DNA from: Shewanella halotolerans
Lineage (GTDB): Bacteria; Pseudomonadota; Gammaproteobacteria; Enterobacterales; Shewanellaceae
NCBI RefSeq assembly: GCF_019457535.1
Contig: NZ_CP080417.1
Coordinates: 4,402,001-4,466,000, forward strand
Length of the DNA stretch: 64,000 nucleotides
Direction of reading: 5' to 3'
Below, in pieces: positions 44,845 through 53,424 of the stretch. The notes beneath the pieces were generated by a model. That model was not told the DNA's origin, did no database searches, and saw only the letters and a program-made list of their open reading frames with translations. The translations under genes were made by a program, and so were the position numbers. The stretch's first letter is position 1, and the number at the start of each line of letters is the position of its first letter.

Positions 44845-45717
44845 CTAAGCCAGGCAGGCCTTAATGGCCTCGCTGAGCGAATCGACCCGTCTCGGCAGCA
44901 CGGCCTGACGTCGACGACAAAGATAGATAGTCTCGCTGACGGCTACCGGCAGCCGATGGGCGGTTATCTTATCCTGACGGGCAAAGGCCTCCACCGCATA
45001 AGCAGGCAAGACGCTAAAGCCCAGGCCACGACTCACAGGCTCTAATATCAGACCTATCTGATTCGAGAAGCCCCGGTTCGGCAGCTGATCGCAGTGCTCG
45101 AACTCAGGGTAGTTAGCCCCCAGCAGCAACTTGGCATGGTGGGCGCCGTCGGGATGATCGATAAAGCCCAGCTGTAGCAGCCCCTCCCAGGAGAGAGACC
45201 TTTGGTCCGCTGGCGTGACTAAGAGTAGCGGCTCCTCGGCAATCGCCTCGGCCTGCACCTCGGACAGCTCTGGCTGGCGGGTCATCAGGCCGATATCCGC
45301 CTCCATGGCGGCGATGGCGCGCTCGACCCCGGCGTTGGAGGCGAAACGATAATCCAGCGACAACTCACGGTGCGCGCATTGCAGCTCAAGCAATTCACCG
45401 TAGAGCTTGAGGCCGACGCTGCCGGGGGAGATCAGGCGTACCTCTCCGGCGAAGGGCGGGTCTTGCTTGATCCCCTGCTCAAGTTGAGCCAGGGATTGCA
45501 GTATCGCCTGCCCCTGCTGGTATAGCTGACGCCCGGCGTGGGTCAGGGAAAATTTCTTGCCTTCTCTCAGTAGCAGCTGGGTATCGAGCTGCTCCTCCAG
45601 CTTGCGCACATGCTGGCTGACGCCAGATTGGGTCATGTGCAGACGCTCGGCGGTGCGGGTAAAATGCCCCAACTCCACCAAGGTGCAGAAGCTGCGCAAC
45701 CAGATAGGATTCATCAT
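44845..45717 (-). CDS. LysR-family transcriptional regulator
   Basis: A 290-residue LTTR. The N-terminal winged helix (about 3-60) reads WLRSFCTLVELGHFTRTAERLHMTQSGVSQHVRKLEEQL, followed by a linker helix and a periplasmic-binding-protein-like effector domain. Three start codons lie in a row (GTG 45720, ATG 45717, ATG 45714); I give the first ATG. It is divergent from the VOC-family gene with about 92 bases between, the usual layout for a LysR regulator and its target. The AT-rich intergenic DNA is the likely binding site; the effector is unknown. Confidence 0.9.
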   Translation of the reverse strand: MMNPIWLRSFCTLVELGHFTRTAERLHMTQSGVSQHVRKLEEQLDTQLLLREGKKFSLTHAGRQLYQQGQAILQSLAQLEQGIKQDPPFAGEVRLISPGSVGLKLYGELLELQCAHRELSLDYRFASNAGVERAIAAMEADIGLMTRQPELSEVQAEAIAEEPLLLVTPADQRSLSWEGLLQLGFIDHPDGAHHAKLLLGANYPEFEHCDQLPNRGFSNQIGLILEPVSRGLGFSVLPAYAVEAFARQDKITAHRLPVAVSETIYLCRRRQAVLPRRVDSLSEAIKACLA

Positions 45718-45809
45718 CACGCTTTGTACTCAAAATGATTAATTTTGATAATTTTACATAATTTAGTTCACTTTGTAATCTGTGCCCAACTCACCAACAG
45801 GAGCACAGC

Positions 45810-46313
45810 ATGAACAACCCAGCTTACCCAAGAACCTTCTCACACATAGGCATCTCGGTGCCGGATCTCGATGCGGCCGTCGCCTTCTACACCCAGGTAC
45901 TGGGCTGGTATCTCATCATGAAACCCACAGAAATTGTGGAAGATGACAGCGCCATTGGCGAGATGTGTACCGACGTCTTCGGCGCGGGATGGGGCTCGTT
46001 TCGTATCGCCCACCTGGCTACCGGCGACAAGATAGGCGTCGAGCTATTTCAGTTTGCCAACCAGGAGAACCCGGAAGACAACTTCGAATATTGGAAGACG
46101 GGGGTATTCCATTTCAGCGTGCAGGACCCGGATCTCGAAGGCCTGGTAGAGAAGATTGTCGCCGCCGGCGGTAAGAAGCGCATGCAGGCGCCACGTTACT
46201 ACTACCCAGGCGAGAAGCCTTACCGCATGATCTATATGGAAGATCCCTTCGGCAACATCTTAGAGATCTACAGCCACAGCTATGAGCTGACCTATAGTGC
46301 GGGCGCTTACTAA
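45810..46313 (+). CDS. VOC (glyoxalase/dioxygenase-fold) family protein
   Basis: A 167-residue vicinal-oxygen-chelate protein. Its two beta-alpha-beta-beta-beta modules begin FSHIGISVPDLDAAVAFYTQVLGWYL and FHFSVQDPDLEGLVEKIVAAGG. Likely metal ligands are His12, the Glu in GVELFQF and the Glu in FGNILEIYSHS. Members include lactoylglutathione lyase, extradiol dioxygenases and resistance proteins; the exact reaction is unclear. AGGAG lies upstream of the ATG. Divergent from a LysR gene that probably controls it, and ended by a shared terminator. Confidence 0.85.
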   Translation: MNNPAYPRTFSHIGISVPDLDAAVAFYTQVLGWYLIMKPTEIVEDDSAIGEMCTDVFGAGWGSFRIAHLATGDKIGVELFQFANQENPEDNFEYWKTGVFHFSVQDPDLEGLVEKIVAAGGKKRMQAPRYYYPGEKPYRMIYMEDPFGNILEIYSHSYELTYSAGAY

Positions 46314-46333
46314 TCCCAAGCACTTGCCCATAA

Positions 46334-46367
46334 AAAAGGCCAACCCTAATCACAGGGCTGGCCTTTT
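46334..46367. terminator. Bidirectional terminator between the VOC gene and prlC
   Basis: AAAAGGCCAACCCT (46334-46347) pairs with AGGGCTGGCCTTTT (46354-46367), with one mismatch. It has A runs before and T after, so it can end both convergent genes. Confidence 0.88.
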
Positions 46368-46398
46368 CGCGTTTATTTAGACTAATCAGAACAAGGCA

Positions 46399-48438
46399 TT
46401 AGCCTTGAATGCCCGAGTGTCTCAGCAGGGCGTCGATCTCTGGCTCACGGCCTCTGAAGCGTTTAAACAGCTCCATTGGCTCCAGGCTTCCGCCCATCTC
46501 GAGAATATTCTCCAGGAAGCTGCGACCGGTATCGGCGTTGAAGATCCCCTCCTCCTCGAAGCGCGAGAAGGCATCGGCCGACAACACCTCGGCCCACTTA
46601 TAGCTGTAGTAACCCGCGGCGTAACCACCGGCAAAGATATGGGCGAAGCTGTGTTGGAAACGGTTGAAATCGGCGGCCTTCACCACGGCAACCTGCTCTC
46701 TCACCTCATCCAGCTTGGCCTGAATATGGGCACCCTCTGCCGGGTCATATTCCAGGTGCAGGCGGAAGTCGAACAGCGAAAACTCCAGCTGGCGCAACAT
46801 CATCATGCCTGACTGGAAGTTCTTCGCCGCCAGCATCTTGTCTAGCATGGCCTTAGGCAATGGCTCATGGCTCTCGAAGTGTCCGGAGATCTCGGCCAGG
46901 GCCTCCTCCTCGAAGCACCAGTTTTCCATGAACTGACTCGGCAGCTCCACCGCGTCCCAAGGCACACCGTTGATGCCTGATACGCCCGCCACGTCTATCT
47001 TGGTCAGCATATGATGAATGCCGTGACCGAACTCGTGGAACAGGGTCGTCACCTCGTCGTGGGTAAACAGCGCAGGCTTACCATTGACCGGGGCATTGAA
47101 GTTACAGGTGAGGTAGGCCACCGGCTTCTGCAGGCCGTGGGCGGTTTGACGACGCACGCGGCAATCGTCCATCCAGGCGCCACCACGCTTGCCCTCGCGG
47201 GCATAGAGATCCAGGAAGAAGCTGCCTCTGTGCTCGCCCTCGGCATCTTTGATATGGAAGAAACGCACATCTTTGTGCCAGCTGTCGAAATGTTCCTGCT
47301 CCTCTATGGTCAGGCCGAACAGGCGCGACACGGTATAGAAGAGGCCTGAAAGCACACGATCTTCCGGGAAGTAAGGACGCAGCAGCTCCTGGGAGATCTC
47401 ATATCTGTGGTGCTTGAGTTTCTCGGCATAATAAGTGAGATCCCATGGGGCCAGCTCGCTCACGCCAAACTCTTTCTCGGCGAATGCGGTCAGTTCGGCA
47501 AGCTCGTTCTGTCCCTGCTGCTTAGAGCGGGCCGCCAACTCGTTAAGGAAATCCAGCACCTGCTGTGGCGACTCGGCCATCTTGGTCGCCAGCGACTTAT
47601 GGGCGAAGCTGTCGAAGCCAAGCAGTTTAGCCAGCTGATGACGCAGATCTAATATCTCATCCATCAGCGGGCCGTTGTCGAACTCTCCTGCGTTAGGGCC
47701 TTGATCCGAGGCGCGGGTCACGAAGGCGCGGTAGCACTCCTCTCGCAGCTGACGGTTGTCGCTGTAGGTCATCACGGGCAGGTAAGAGGGGAAGTCCAGG
47801 GTAAACAACCAACCTTGCTGCTCTTTGGCCTCGGCCATCGCCTTAGCCGCGGCAATGGCAGACTCGGGCAGACCAGCCAGCTCCTGCTCATCGGTCACCA
47901 ACTTGGTCCAGGCCTGGGTGGCGTCCAATAGCTGATTTGAGAAGCTACTAGTTAGCTCAGATAAACGTTTAACCAGTTTTCCATAAGTTTGTTTATCTTC
48001 ATCGTTCAATCCGATGCCAGATAACTCGAAATCACGCAGGCTGTGAGTGATGCTGGTTTGCTGCGCCTGACTTAGCAGGGCAAACTCGTCGGACTCCTTC
48101 AGCGCCTTATAGGCCTGATACAGCCCCTGATGCTGACCCACATAGGTGCCATATTCAGACAAGAGCGGCAGGCAGGCATCGTGAGCGGCGCGCCACTCAT
48201 CAGTGCTGAGCACAGAGTTCATGTGCGACACGGGCGACCAGATCTGGCTCAGTTCGCCATCCACCTGCTCGAGCGGGGCGATCAGATTATCCCAGGTGTA
48301 GGGACCGCCACTGGCGAGCACCTCATCGATCTTCTGGCGACAATTAGCAATCCCCTGCTCGACGGCTGGCTGAATATGCTCGGGTTTGATTTGCGAAAAT
48401 GGCGGTAATTCACTGCCGCTTAGCAAAGGGTTACTCAT
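46399..48438 (-). CDS. prlC: Oligopeptidase A
   Basis: A 679-residue M3-family zinc metallopeptidase that degrades short peptides, including cleaved signal peptides, in the cytoplasm. The zinc motif HEFGH lies in TTLFHEFGHGIHHMLTKIDVAG, and the third ligand Glu in NWCFEEEAL follows the ELPSQFMENW sequence typical of OpdA. The length matches E. coli OpdA (680). GAGGA lies upstream of the ATG. In E. coli prlC is immediately upstream of rsmJ; here the two are separated by about 8 kb of other genes. Confidence 0.96.
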   Translation of the reverse strand: MSNPLLSGSELPPFSQIKPEHIQPAVEQGIANCRQKIDEVLASGGPYTWDNLIAPLEQVDGELSQIWSPVSHMNSVLSTDEWRAAHDACLPLLSEYGTYVGQHQGLYQAYKALKESDEFALLSQAQQTSITHSLRDFELSGIGLNDEDKQTYGKLVKRLSELTSSFSNQLLDATQAWTKLVTDEQELAGLPESAIAAAKAMAEAKEQQGWLFTLDFPSYLPVMTYSDNRQLREECYRAFVTRASDQGPNAGEFDNGPLMDEILDLRHQLAKLLGFDSFAHKSLATKMAESPQQVLDFLNELAARSKQQGQNELAELTAFAEKEFGVSELAPWDLTYYAEKLKHHRYEISQELLRPYFPEDRVLSGLFYTVSRLFGLTIEEQEHFDSWHKDVRFFHIKDAEGEHRGSFFLDLYAREGKRGGAWMDDCRVRRQTAHGLQKPVAYLTCNFNAPVNGKPALFTHDEVTTLFHEFGHGIHHMLTKIDVAGVSGINGVPWDAVELPSQFMENWCFEEEALAEISGHFESHEPLPKAMLDKMLAAKNFQSGMMMLRQLEFSLFDFRLHLEYDPAEGAHIQAKLDEVREQVAVVKAADFNRFQHSFAHIFAGGYAAGYYSYKWAEVLSADAFSRFEEEGIFNADTGRSFLENILEMGGSLEPMELFKRFRGREPEIDALLRHSGIQG

Positions 48439-48765
48439 CTGTTGTCCTCGTCAATCTTAGGGTATTGAGATTATGTATGGGCGACGGCGCGACTATTCAA
48501 GCATCTTTAGCAAACTAGCCCGCAGAAGAGAGCTAAACCCAGGATTTAACAGCTAGGTCTACAAACCTAACACTGAAGACCTGGAAGTTGAGACCTAACA
48601 GCAGCCCGGATGAAAAACCTTGATCTAAAACAAGGCTATATTTACTTCACATTTACAACACAGATATTGCCAAGCGGATCGCAAATGCAACCAATTCTCA
48701 TTTATGTTTAATATTTGACCCATTATCATTCATCCCGATCCCAAACTTATTTCAGTGTTACACCC

Positions 48766-49542
48766 ATGAACAGATTGATCAGCCACTCTTATATTATCGG
48801 TCTACTGCTGGCCGGTACCGCCAACGCCGCCGACCAGGCCATTACCGGCACTGTCGATGACTCGCATATCAACAACATCATCAGCCACAGCGAAGGCCCG
48901 GATACAAACGTCATCCTCGACCTGGGTTGGGACTCGAAATATATCTCAGAGGGGCGTAGCAACTTAGACAAGGGCGGCATCTACTGGGCAACCGCCGCCG
49001 TGCAGATAGACGATCTCACCCTGTTTACCACTGTCGGTCGTGGCGATAGCCAATACTACATAGAGTGGAACATGGGGCTGGAATATGGCTTCGAGCTTGG
49101 CGACAACTTAAGTGCCGCCCTGGGTTACCAGCGCATCGAGGCCTACGGCGATGAGCGCTGCGGCGACAACGAGCTGTTCGCCACCCTGGAATACACAGGC
49201 ATCGCCTGGTTAACCCCTTCGCTGAGCTACACCTACTCCACCGAGGCGGCGGGTTACTTTGTCGAGGCCAGCCTGCACAGCGAATGGCCTGTCTCAGACA
49301 GACTCACACTGACGCCCTATGTCACCCAGGCGTTCGACTTCCAATATGTGACCGAAGCGCACAACGGCCCTAACCATTTTCAGTTTGGTCTCGAGGCCCA
49401 ATATCAGTTGGCCGACCGTCTGGTACTCTCGGGCCACCTGAGCCGCACCCTGGCCCAGGACGATATTAAGCAGGAAAACCCAGACACCAAGGGCAGCCTC
49501 AACAACACCTACGCGGGCCTGCACCTCACCTTCAGCTTCTAG
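48766..49542 (+). CDS. Putative outer-membrane porin-like protein
   Basis: A 258-residue exported protein. MNRLISHSYIIGLLLAGTANA is a Sec signal peptide. The mature part alternates polar/apolar residues in beta strands (VILDLGWDSKYISEGRS, YFVEASLHSEWPVSD, LVLSGHLSRTLA) and ends in THLTFSF-like LHLTFSF with a C-terminal Phe, as expected for a BAM-assembled barrel. It resembles small TorF/MipA-like porins. I chose ATG 48766 because it begins the signal peptide. No strong ribosome site is visible. The ligand is unknown. Confidence 0.7.
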   Translation: MNRLISHSYIIGLLLAGTANAADQAITGTVDDSHINNIISHSEGPDTNVILDLGWDSKYISEGRSNLDKGGIYWATAAVQIDDLTLFTTVGRGDSQYYIEWNMGLEYGFELGDNLSAALGYQRIEAYGDERCGDNELFATLEYTGIAWLTPSLSYTYSTEAAGYFVEASLHSEWPVSDRLTLTPYVTQAFDFQYVTEAHNGPNHFQFGLEAQYQLADRLVLSGHLSRTLAQDDIKQENPDTKGSLNNTYAGLHLTFSF

Positions 49543-49590
49543 GGCTCTAGCTTTTAGGGCTCTAGGTTCCAGGTTCTAGGGCTATAGCCT
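49540..49590. repeat. CTAG-rich imperfect repeat tract
   Basis: Right at the stop codon of the porin-like gene, AGGGCTCTAG occurs twice and degenerates into AGGTTCTAGGGCTATAG. CTAG is usually rare in gammaproteobacteria, so the clustering is unusual. It is probably slippage-made and non-coding. Confidence 0.6.
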
Positions 49591-49695
49591 GAAACCGACA
49601 GCCTAGGCTGTGTCCTTCATTGAAAGCTGGCTCGCCATGAACTAGCTTTATCTAAGGCTGGCAAGGAGTGCCAGCCCTGACTTGGAGGACACGGA

Positions 49696-50223
49696 ATGTC
49701 TGGCCACTATCGAACGCTTACCTATTTCACCTTAAACACCATCGCACTCTCGCTACTATTCATCTGCGCCGCTCAGGCCCAAGAAAAAGACGCGCCGCTC
49801 ACAACTGAGACTATCACCCTGCCCGCCGACGGCGCCCTGGACAGCGAGGGCAATCCACTCGTCATCCCTGACAACCCAACCGGCGCCCTTAACTATCGCG
49901 CCAGCCCGACGCAGCCCAAGTCGCGCCGGGATAAGAGATCCACCCAAAAACCCAAACAGAAACGCACTAAGAAACTAAGTCAAAAACAGCTAAGCCGCAA
50001 ACAGCAGCTCGCCAGTCGCCAACATGTGGCCGACGACCCCAGCTGCCGCTGGCTCGACAAGCGTATGTCGCATCTGGAGAAGAGCCTCAAGCGGCAAGCG
50101 AAACAGGATTACGGCTATCAGGACAAGGAGCTTCGCGCCCGCCAAAGCGAATGGGTCTGCATGAAGTGCGGCGCCGAGGGGCCAAGCCAGAGCGACCATC
50201 ACAAGTGCCAATACCGGCGCTAA
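49696..50223 (+). CDS. Exported hypothetical protein with C-terminal Cys/His cluster
   Basis: A 175-residue protein. An N-terminal hydrophobic stretch (about 8-29, ending AQAQ) is a signal peptide. The middle (about 75-110) is extremely basic, rich in Lys, Gln and Ser. The C-terminal part has Cys118 in DDPSCRWL and then WVCMKCGAEGPSQSDHHKCQYRR, a CxxC...HH.KC pattern that could bind a metal or form disulfides. GGAGG precedes the ATG by seven bases. I do not recognise the family. It lies between the porin-like gene and gor. Confidence 0.7.
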   Translation: MSGHYRTLTYFTLNTIALSLLFICAAQAQEKDAPLTTETITLPADGALDSEGNPLVIPDNPTGALNYRASPTQPKSRRDKRSTQKPKQKRTKKLSQKQLSRKQQLASRQHVADDPSCRWLDKRMSHLEKSLKRQAKQDYGYQDKELRARQSEWVCMKCGAEGPSQSDHHKCQYRR

Positions 50224-50354
50224 ACGCAAACTCATTTGAAAGTCATACGCCCTGACGCGGGTCTATTGCTAAAGGGCGCACACGCCTCTGGTTTGCTTGT
50301 CGCTTTACCCCTACAATGACCCCCATATGCAATCCTTCGAATTTGGAGAAAAAG

Positions 50355-51710
50355 ATGGCTCAACATTTTGACTATATCTGTTTAGGCGCCGGCAGCGGCG
50401 GCATCGCCTCGGCCAACCGTGCGGCCATGCGCGGTGCCAAGGTACTGCTGATCGAAGCCAAGGCACTGGGCGGCACCTGCGTTAACGTCGGCTGCGTCCC
50501 TAAGAAAGTCATGTGGTATGGCGCCCAAGTCGCCGAGGCCATGCACCTGTACGCCAAAGACTATGGCTTCGACGTATCGGTCAATAAATTCGATTGGAGC
50601 AAGCTGGTCGAGAGCCGCGAGGCCTACATAGAGCGCATCCACGGCGCCTACGACAGAGGCCTGGACAGCAACGGCGTCACCCTGGTGCGCGGCTATGGCC
50701 ATTTCGTCGACAACAACACCATAGAGGTGAATGGCGAGCACTACAGCGCCGACCATATACTAATCGCCACCGGCGGCACCCCGACCATTCCTAATATTCC
50801 GGGCGCCGAATATGGTATCGACTCAGATGGCTTCTTCGCCCTCAACGAGCAGCCTAAGCGTGTGGCCGTAGTCGGCGCAGGCTATATCGCCGTCGAGCTG
50901 GCGGGTGTACTCCATGCCCTGGGCAGCGAGACTCACCTGTTTGTACGTAAGCACGCACCGCTGCGCAGCTTCGACCCTATGCTGAGCGAAGCCCTGATGG
51001 AGTCTATGGCCACAGACGGCCCTAGCCTGCACACCCACAGCATTCCAGAATCTGTCACCAAGAACGCCGACGGCTCGCTGACCCTCAAGCTGGAAAATGG
51101 CGAGAGCTATGAGATCGATACCCTAATCTGGGCCATCGGCCGTCGTCCATCCACCGACAAGATCGGCCTGGAAAACACAGATGTTAAGCTTAACGACAAG
51201 GGTTATGTGGTGGTTGATGCCCAGCAAAACACCACAGCCCAAGGCATCTACTGCGTCGGCGACATCATAGAAGGTGGCATAGAGCTGACCCCGGTTGCCG
51301 TGAAGGCGGGCCGCCTGCTATCTGAGCGCCTGTTCAACGGCATGACAGATGCCAAGATGGATTACAGCCTGGTACCAACCGTGGTATTCAGCCACCCGGC
51401 CATAGGCACCATGGGCCTCACCGAACCCGAGGCGATCGCCCAATATGGCGAGGAGAACGTCAAGGTCTACAACTCAGGCTTCACCTCAATGTACACTGCG
51501 GTCACCGCCCACCGTCAGGCCTGCAAGATGAAGCTGGTGTGCGCCGGTAAAGAGGAGAAGGTCGTGGGCATCCACGGCATCGGTTACGGCATGGATGAGA
51601 TACTGCAAGGCTTCGGCGTCGCCATCAAGATGGGCGCCACCAAGGCCGACTTCGACGCCGTCGTCGCCATCCACCCCACAGGCGCCGAAGAGTTCGTCAC
51701 CATGCGTTAA
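50355..51710 (+). CDS. gor: Glutathione reductase
   Basis: A 451-residue NADPH:glutathione-disulfide oxidoreductase. The FAD motif GAGSGGIAS (11-19) is followed by the redox disulfide Cys42-Cys47 in GGTCVNVGCVPKKV, the NADPH domain (GAGYIAVELAG, with the NADPH-selecting Arg-rich HLFVRKHAPLR) and the C-terminal dimer interface with catalytic His in AIHPTGAEEF. It is almost colinear with E. coli Gor (450). ATG 50355 has GGAG upstream and fits the known N-terminus; a 13-codon extension is unlikely. A strong terminator follows. Confidence 0.97.
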   Translation: MAQHFDYICLGAGSGGIASANRAAMRGAKVLLIEAKALGGTCVNVGCVPKKVMWYGAQVAEAMHLYAKDYGFDVSVNKFDWSKLVESREAYIERIHGAYDRGLDSNGVTLVRGYGHFVDNNTIEVNGEHYSADHILIATGGTPTIPNIPGAEYGIDSDGFFALNEQPKRVAVVGAGYIAVELAGVLHALGSETHLFVRKHAPLRSFDPMLSEALMESMATDGPSLHTHSIPESVTKNADGSLTLKLENGESYEIDTLIWAIGRRPSTDKIGLENTDVKLNDKGYVVVDAQQNTTAQGIYCVGDIIEGGIELTPVAVKAGRLLSERLFNGMTDAKMDYSLVPTVVFSHPAIGTMGLTEPEAIAQYGEENVKVYNSGFTSMYTAVTAHRQACKMKLVCAGKEEKVVGIHGIGYGMDEILQGFGVAIKMGATKADFDAVVAIHPTGAEEFVTMR

Positions 51711-51740
51711 TACGCTTGTCTCTTAATTGAGAGAACAGCA

Positions 51741-51766
51741 AAAGGCCAGACAGATGTCTGGCCTTT
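51741..51766 (+). terminator. Rho-independent terminator of gor
   Basis: AAAGGCCAGACA (51741-51752) pairs with TGTCTGGCCTTT (51755-51766) around GA, followed by TT. It starts 30 bases after the stop. Confidence 0.9.
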
Positions 51767-51812
51767 TTAATGCTGCCGCGATGAGAATTGGCGCTCATCT
51801 TGTGGAGATATC

Positions 51813-51902
51813 GGCTAACGCCCCGCTAAAAGGCGAGCATTAGCGAGTCCGGCGGAGGCCTCGCTTTTTGTGGCCGGAACGTATTTGAGCAACTTGTTAG
51901 CC
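51813..51902 (-). other. attC recombination site (90 bp)
   Basis: Read on the minus strand, the outer boxes are R'' GGCTAAC and R' GTTAGCC, perfectly complementary. Five bases inside them lie L'' GCTCAAA and L' TTTTAGC, complementary at six of seven bases, as expected for the L box. A partly paired centre (TCCGGC with GCCGGA) separates the arms. The R' box differs from the GTTRRRY consensus at one base. The R-L-centre-L-R order and size are those of a classical attC. Confidence 0.7.
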
Positions 51903-52661
51903 TTACGGCCTGATAAATGTTTTAACAACTAGCTCATCACTATCTTTGTTTAAATCAGCTTCCAGACCACGCGGATTTGCTACACGACCATCTGGATCAT
52001 AGACAAAACATACAAGAGCATCACAATCAGGGTGTGAACTATACCTATGAATATCTTCGATGAGTTGGCTGCCAATTTCTTTGGCCCCAAGCCCTTTTCG
52101 TGTTTTCTTGATCTCTACAACGATTCCTTCAGGTTTAAGTAGAAAATCGACGCGCGTGGATTTTCCCGCATTACTTGGAACCCAATCTTCAGGCCTGATA
52201 TCTTCAAAATCAACGTGTAGTAACGCATGAAAAAGGTCTTGGACATCATATTCATCTTGAATATCTATTGTGTCTCTTTCATCGTGCCGCTCTCGTAACT
52301 GCCTAGCGACTAAATGGAACCTATCACACAGATTCTCTATGACTTGAATAGGATTTTTGGTGTCTGTTACCGTACTGACATCTCCAGATTCTATTTCTTC
52401 TTTAACTGCTGTTAAAACACCAATGCCTGTACTAATTGATCCGGTGTAGGGTTGTTTAACCTTGTCTTGAAATTCTAGATAATATGCACTTGTAGATGAA
52501 AATTGCCGTTCTAATAAAGACAGTGACTGTGTTTTCCACGTGGCAAATATTCCTGAGTCACAAGTTGGGAATCCAATAACACCTGGCGGGTTCGGCCGAT
52601 GTGAAGCCAATACGGCCTGTCCCTTTTCGATTAATTTATCTACTTTTTCAAGAATCCTCAT
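51903..52661 (-). CDS. DpnII/MboI-like PD-(D/E)XK nuclease-domain protein (cassette gene)
   Basis: A 252-residue cytoplasmic protein. Residues about 125-250 fit the restriction-endonuclease-like DpnII/MboI domain: a possible acidic lead motif, then Asp172 in STRVDFLL and Glu183-x-Lys185 in IVVEIKKTRKG, followed by LIEDIHRYSSHPDCDALVCFVYDPDGRV. This is the PD-(D/E)XK active-site pattern. The N-terminal half is unfamiliar. ATG 52661 has GGAG upstream; the longer frame runs through the cassette boundary and is not used. Such domains occur in restriction, defence and toxin genes. No methylase or partner gene is present, so its action is inferred only. Confidence 0.72.
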   Translation of the reverse strand: MRILEKVDKLIEKGQAVLASHRPNPPGVIGFPTCDSGIFATWKTQSLSLLERQFSSTSAYYLEFQDKVKQPYTGSISTGIGVLTAVKEEIESGDVSTVTDTKNPIQVIENLCDRFHLVARQLRERHDERDTIDIQDEYDVQDLFHALLHVDFEDIRPEDWVPSNAGKSTRVDFLLKPEGIVVEIKKTRKGLGAKEIGSQLIEDIHRYSSHPDCDALVCFVYDPDGRVANPRGLEADLNKDSDELVVKTFIRP

Positions 52662-52677
52662 GAACTCTCCAGAGTAA

Positions 52678-52684
52678 GGCCAAC
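52678..52684 (-). other. 5' boundary (R'-type) of the integron cassette
   Basis: GTTGGCC on the minus strand fits the integron GTTRRRY core at six of seven bases and lies 16 bases before the nuclease start. The adjoining TCGCTAATAAGC resembles the L'-side of the attC downstream (CTCGCTAATGCTCGCC), so it may be the end of another attC or a secondary site. Confidence 0.45.
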
Positions 52685-53424
52685 GCTTATTAGCGAGAAT
52701 GCCGCCCATGTAAATCACCGTCACCGAATACAGATCGCGACAAATTTTTTAACCATCTGAAATTTATATCAATAACACCACTGCATAACAAGGAAAAGTG
52801 AGCAGGCCCAAAAACAATGCGGAGCCGCTTATTTAAAGGAAAGGACGAGACCTGCAATGCTTCCCATTTAACAGGCAACACGATAATCCAAACTCTTATA
52901 TGCGAAGCAATAAGCAAAGCGGATTATCAAATTAACTAAGTCTTAAGCAGATCTATCAGCCTTATCCTTCACTCCTGCCTTAGTCTACTCCTGGCGCTGA
53001 ATCACTGAACATCAGCCAAAAGTGTGACTTGCACGGTACTGCAGAGTGAGTCAAATCCAGCGTAGATAACACTCCCGTCATGGCTTGGGTTCGGCAACAA
53101 AATCCATTGTGGTCACGACAAAAAAAATTAGCTTTTCTCCGCTGGGGTTTATCAATAAGGTCGCGCCCTAAACAGGCGATGGAAAACCTCAGACAATCGA
53201 ATGAAAACCAAGGAAAAAAGTCAGCGGCGCCACGGTGGTGGCCAATTATGACTATAGTTAAGCCAACTGAGCTTTTCTGCTGGCCGCGCGCCGTGCTTAG
53301 GTGACCTCACCCCCACGCGACGCCTAGCGCCGTCGCTCTCGATTGTTCGCCCTGAGGCCAACAATCACTTTGAATTTGAAAGCATTATTTTAATTACTTA
53401 AAGATTTACACTAAGGAAGTAGAG
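52685..53424. other. Gap between the cassette and rimK
   Basis: No convincing gene is present in these 740 bases. A 75-codon minus-strand frame ends exactly beside the cassette boundary but has no ribosome site or family similarity. A 74-codon plus-strand frame at 53080-53304 is likewise weak. A GCATAACAAG sequence near 52783-52792 resembles the start of an attC but I find no matching partner. The rimK promoter should lie toward the right end. Confidence 0.35.

Larger units (their letters stand above)
51813..52683 (-). mobile_element. Solitary integron-type gene cassette
   Basis: One gene on the minus strand is tightly flanked by integron recombination sequence. Its 5' boundary is GTTGGCC (minus strand of 52678-52684), 16 bases before the start codon. 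Its 3' end is an attC site (51813-51902) that begins one base from the stop codon. This gene plus attC compactness is the hallmark of an integron cassette. No integrase or second clear cassette is in the window, so it may have entered a secondary site between gor and rimK. Its DNA is more AT rich than the neighbours. Confidence 0.65.

Noticed and set aside
53080..53304. 74-codon plus-strand frame before rimK
   Set aside because: No convincing ribosome site and Trp/Arg/Lys-rich composition typical of chance frames.
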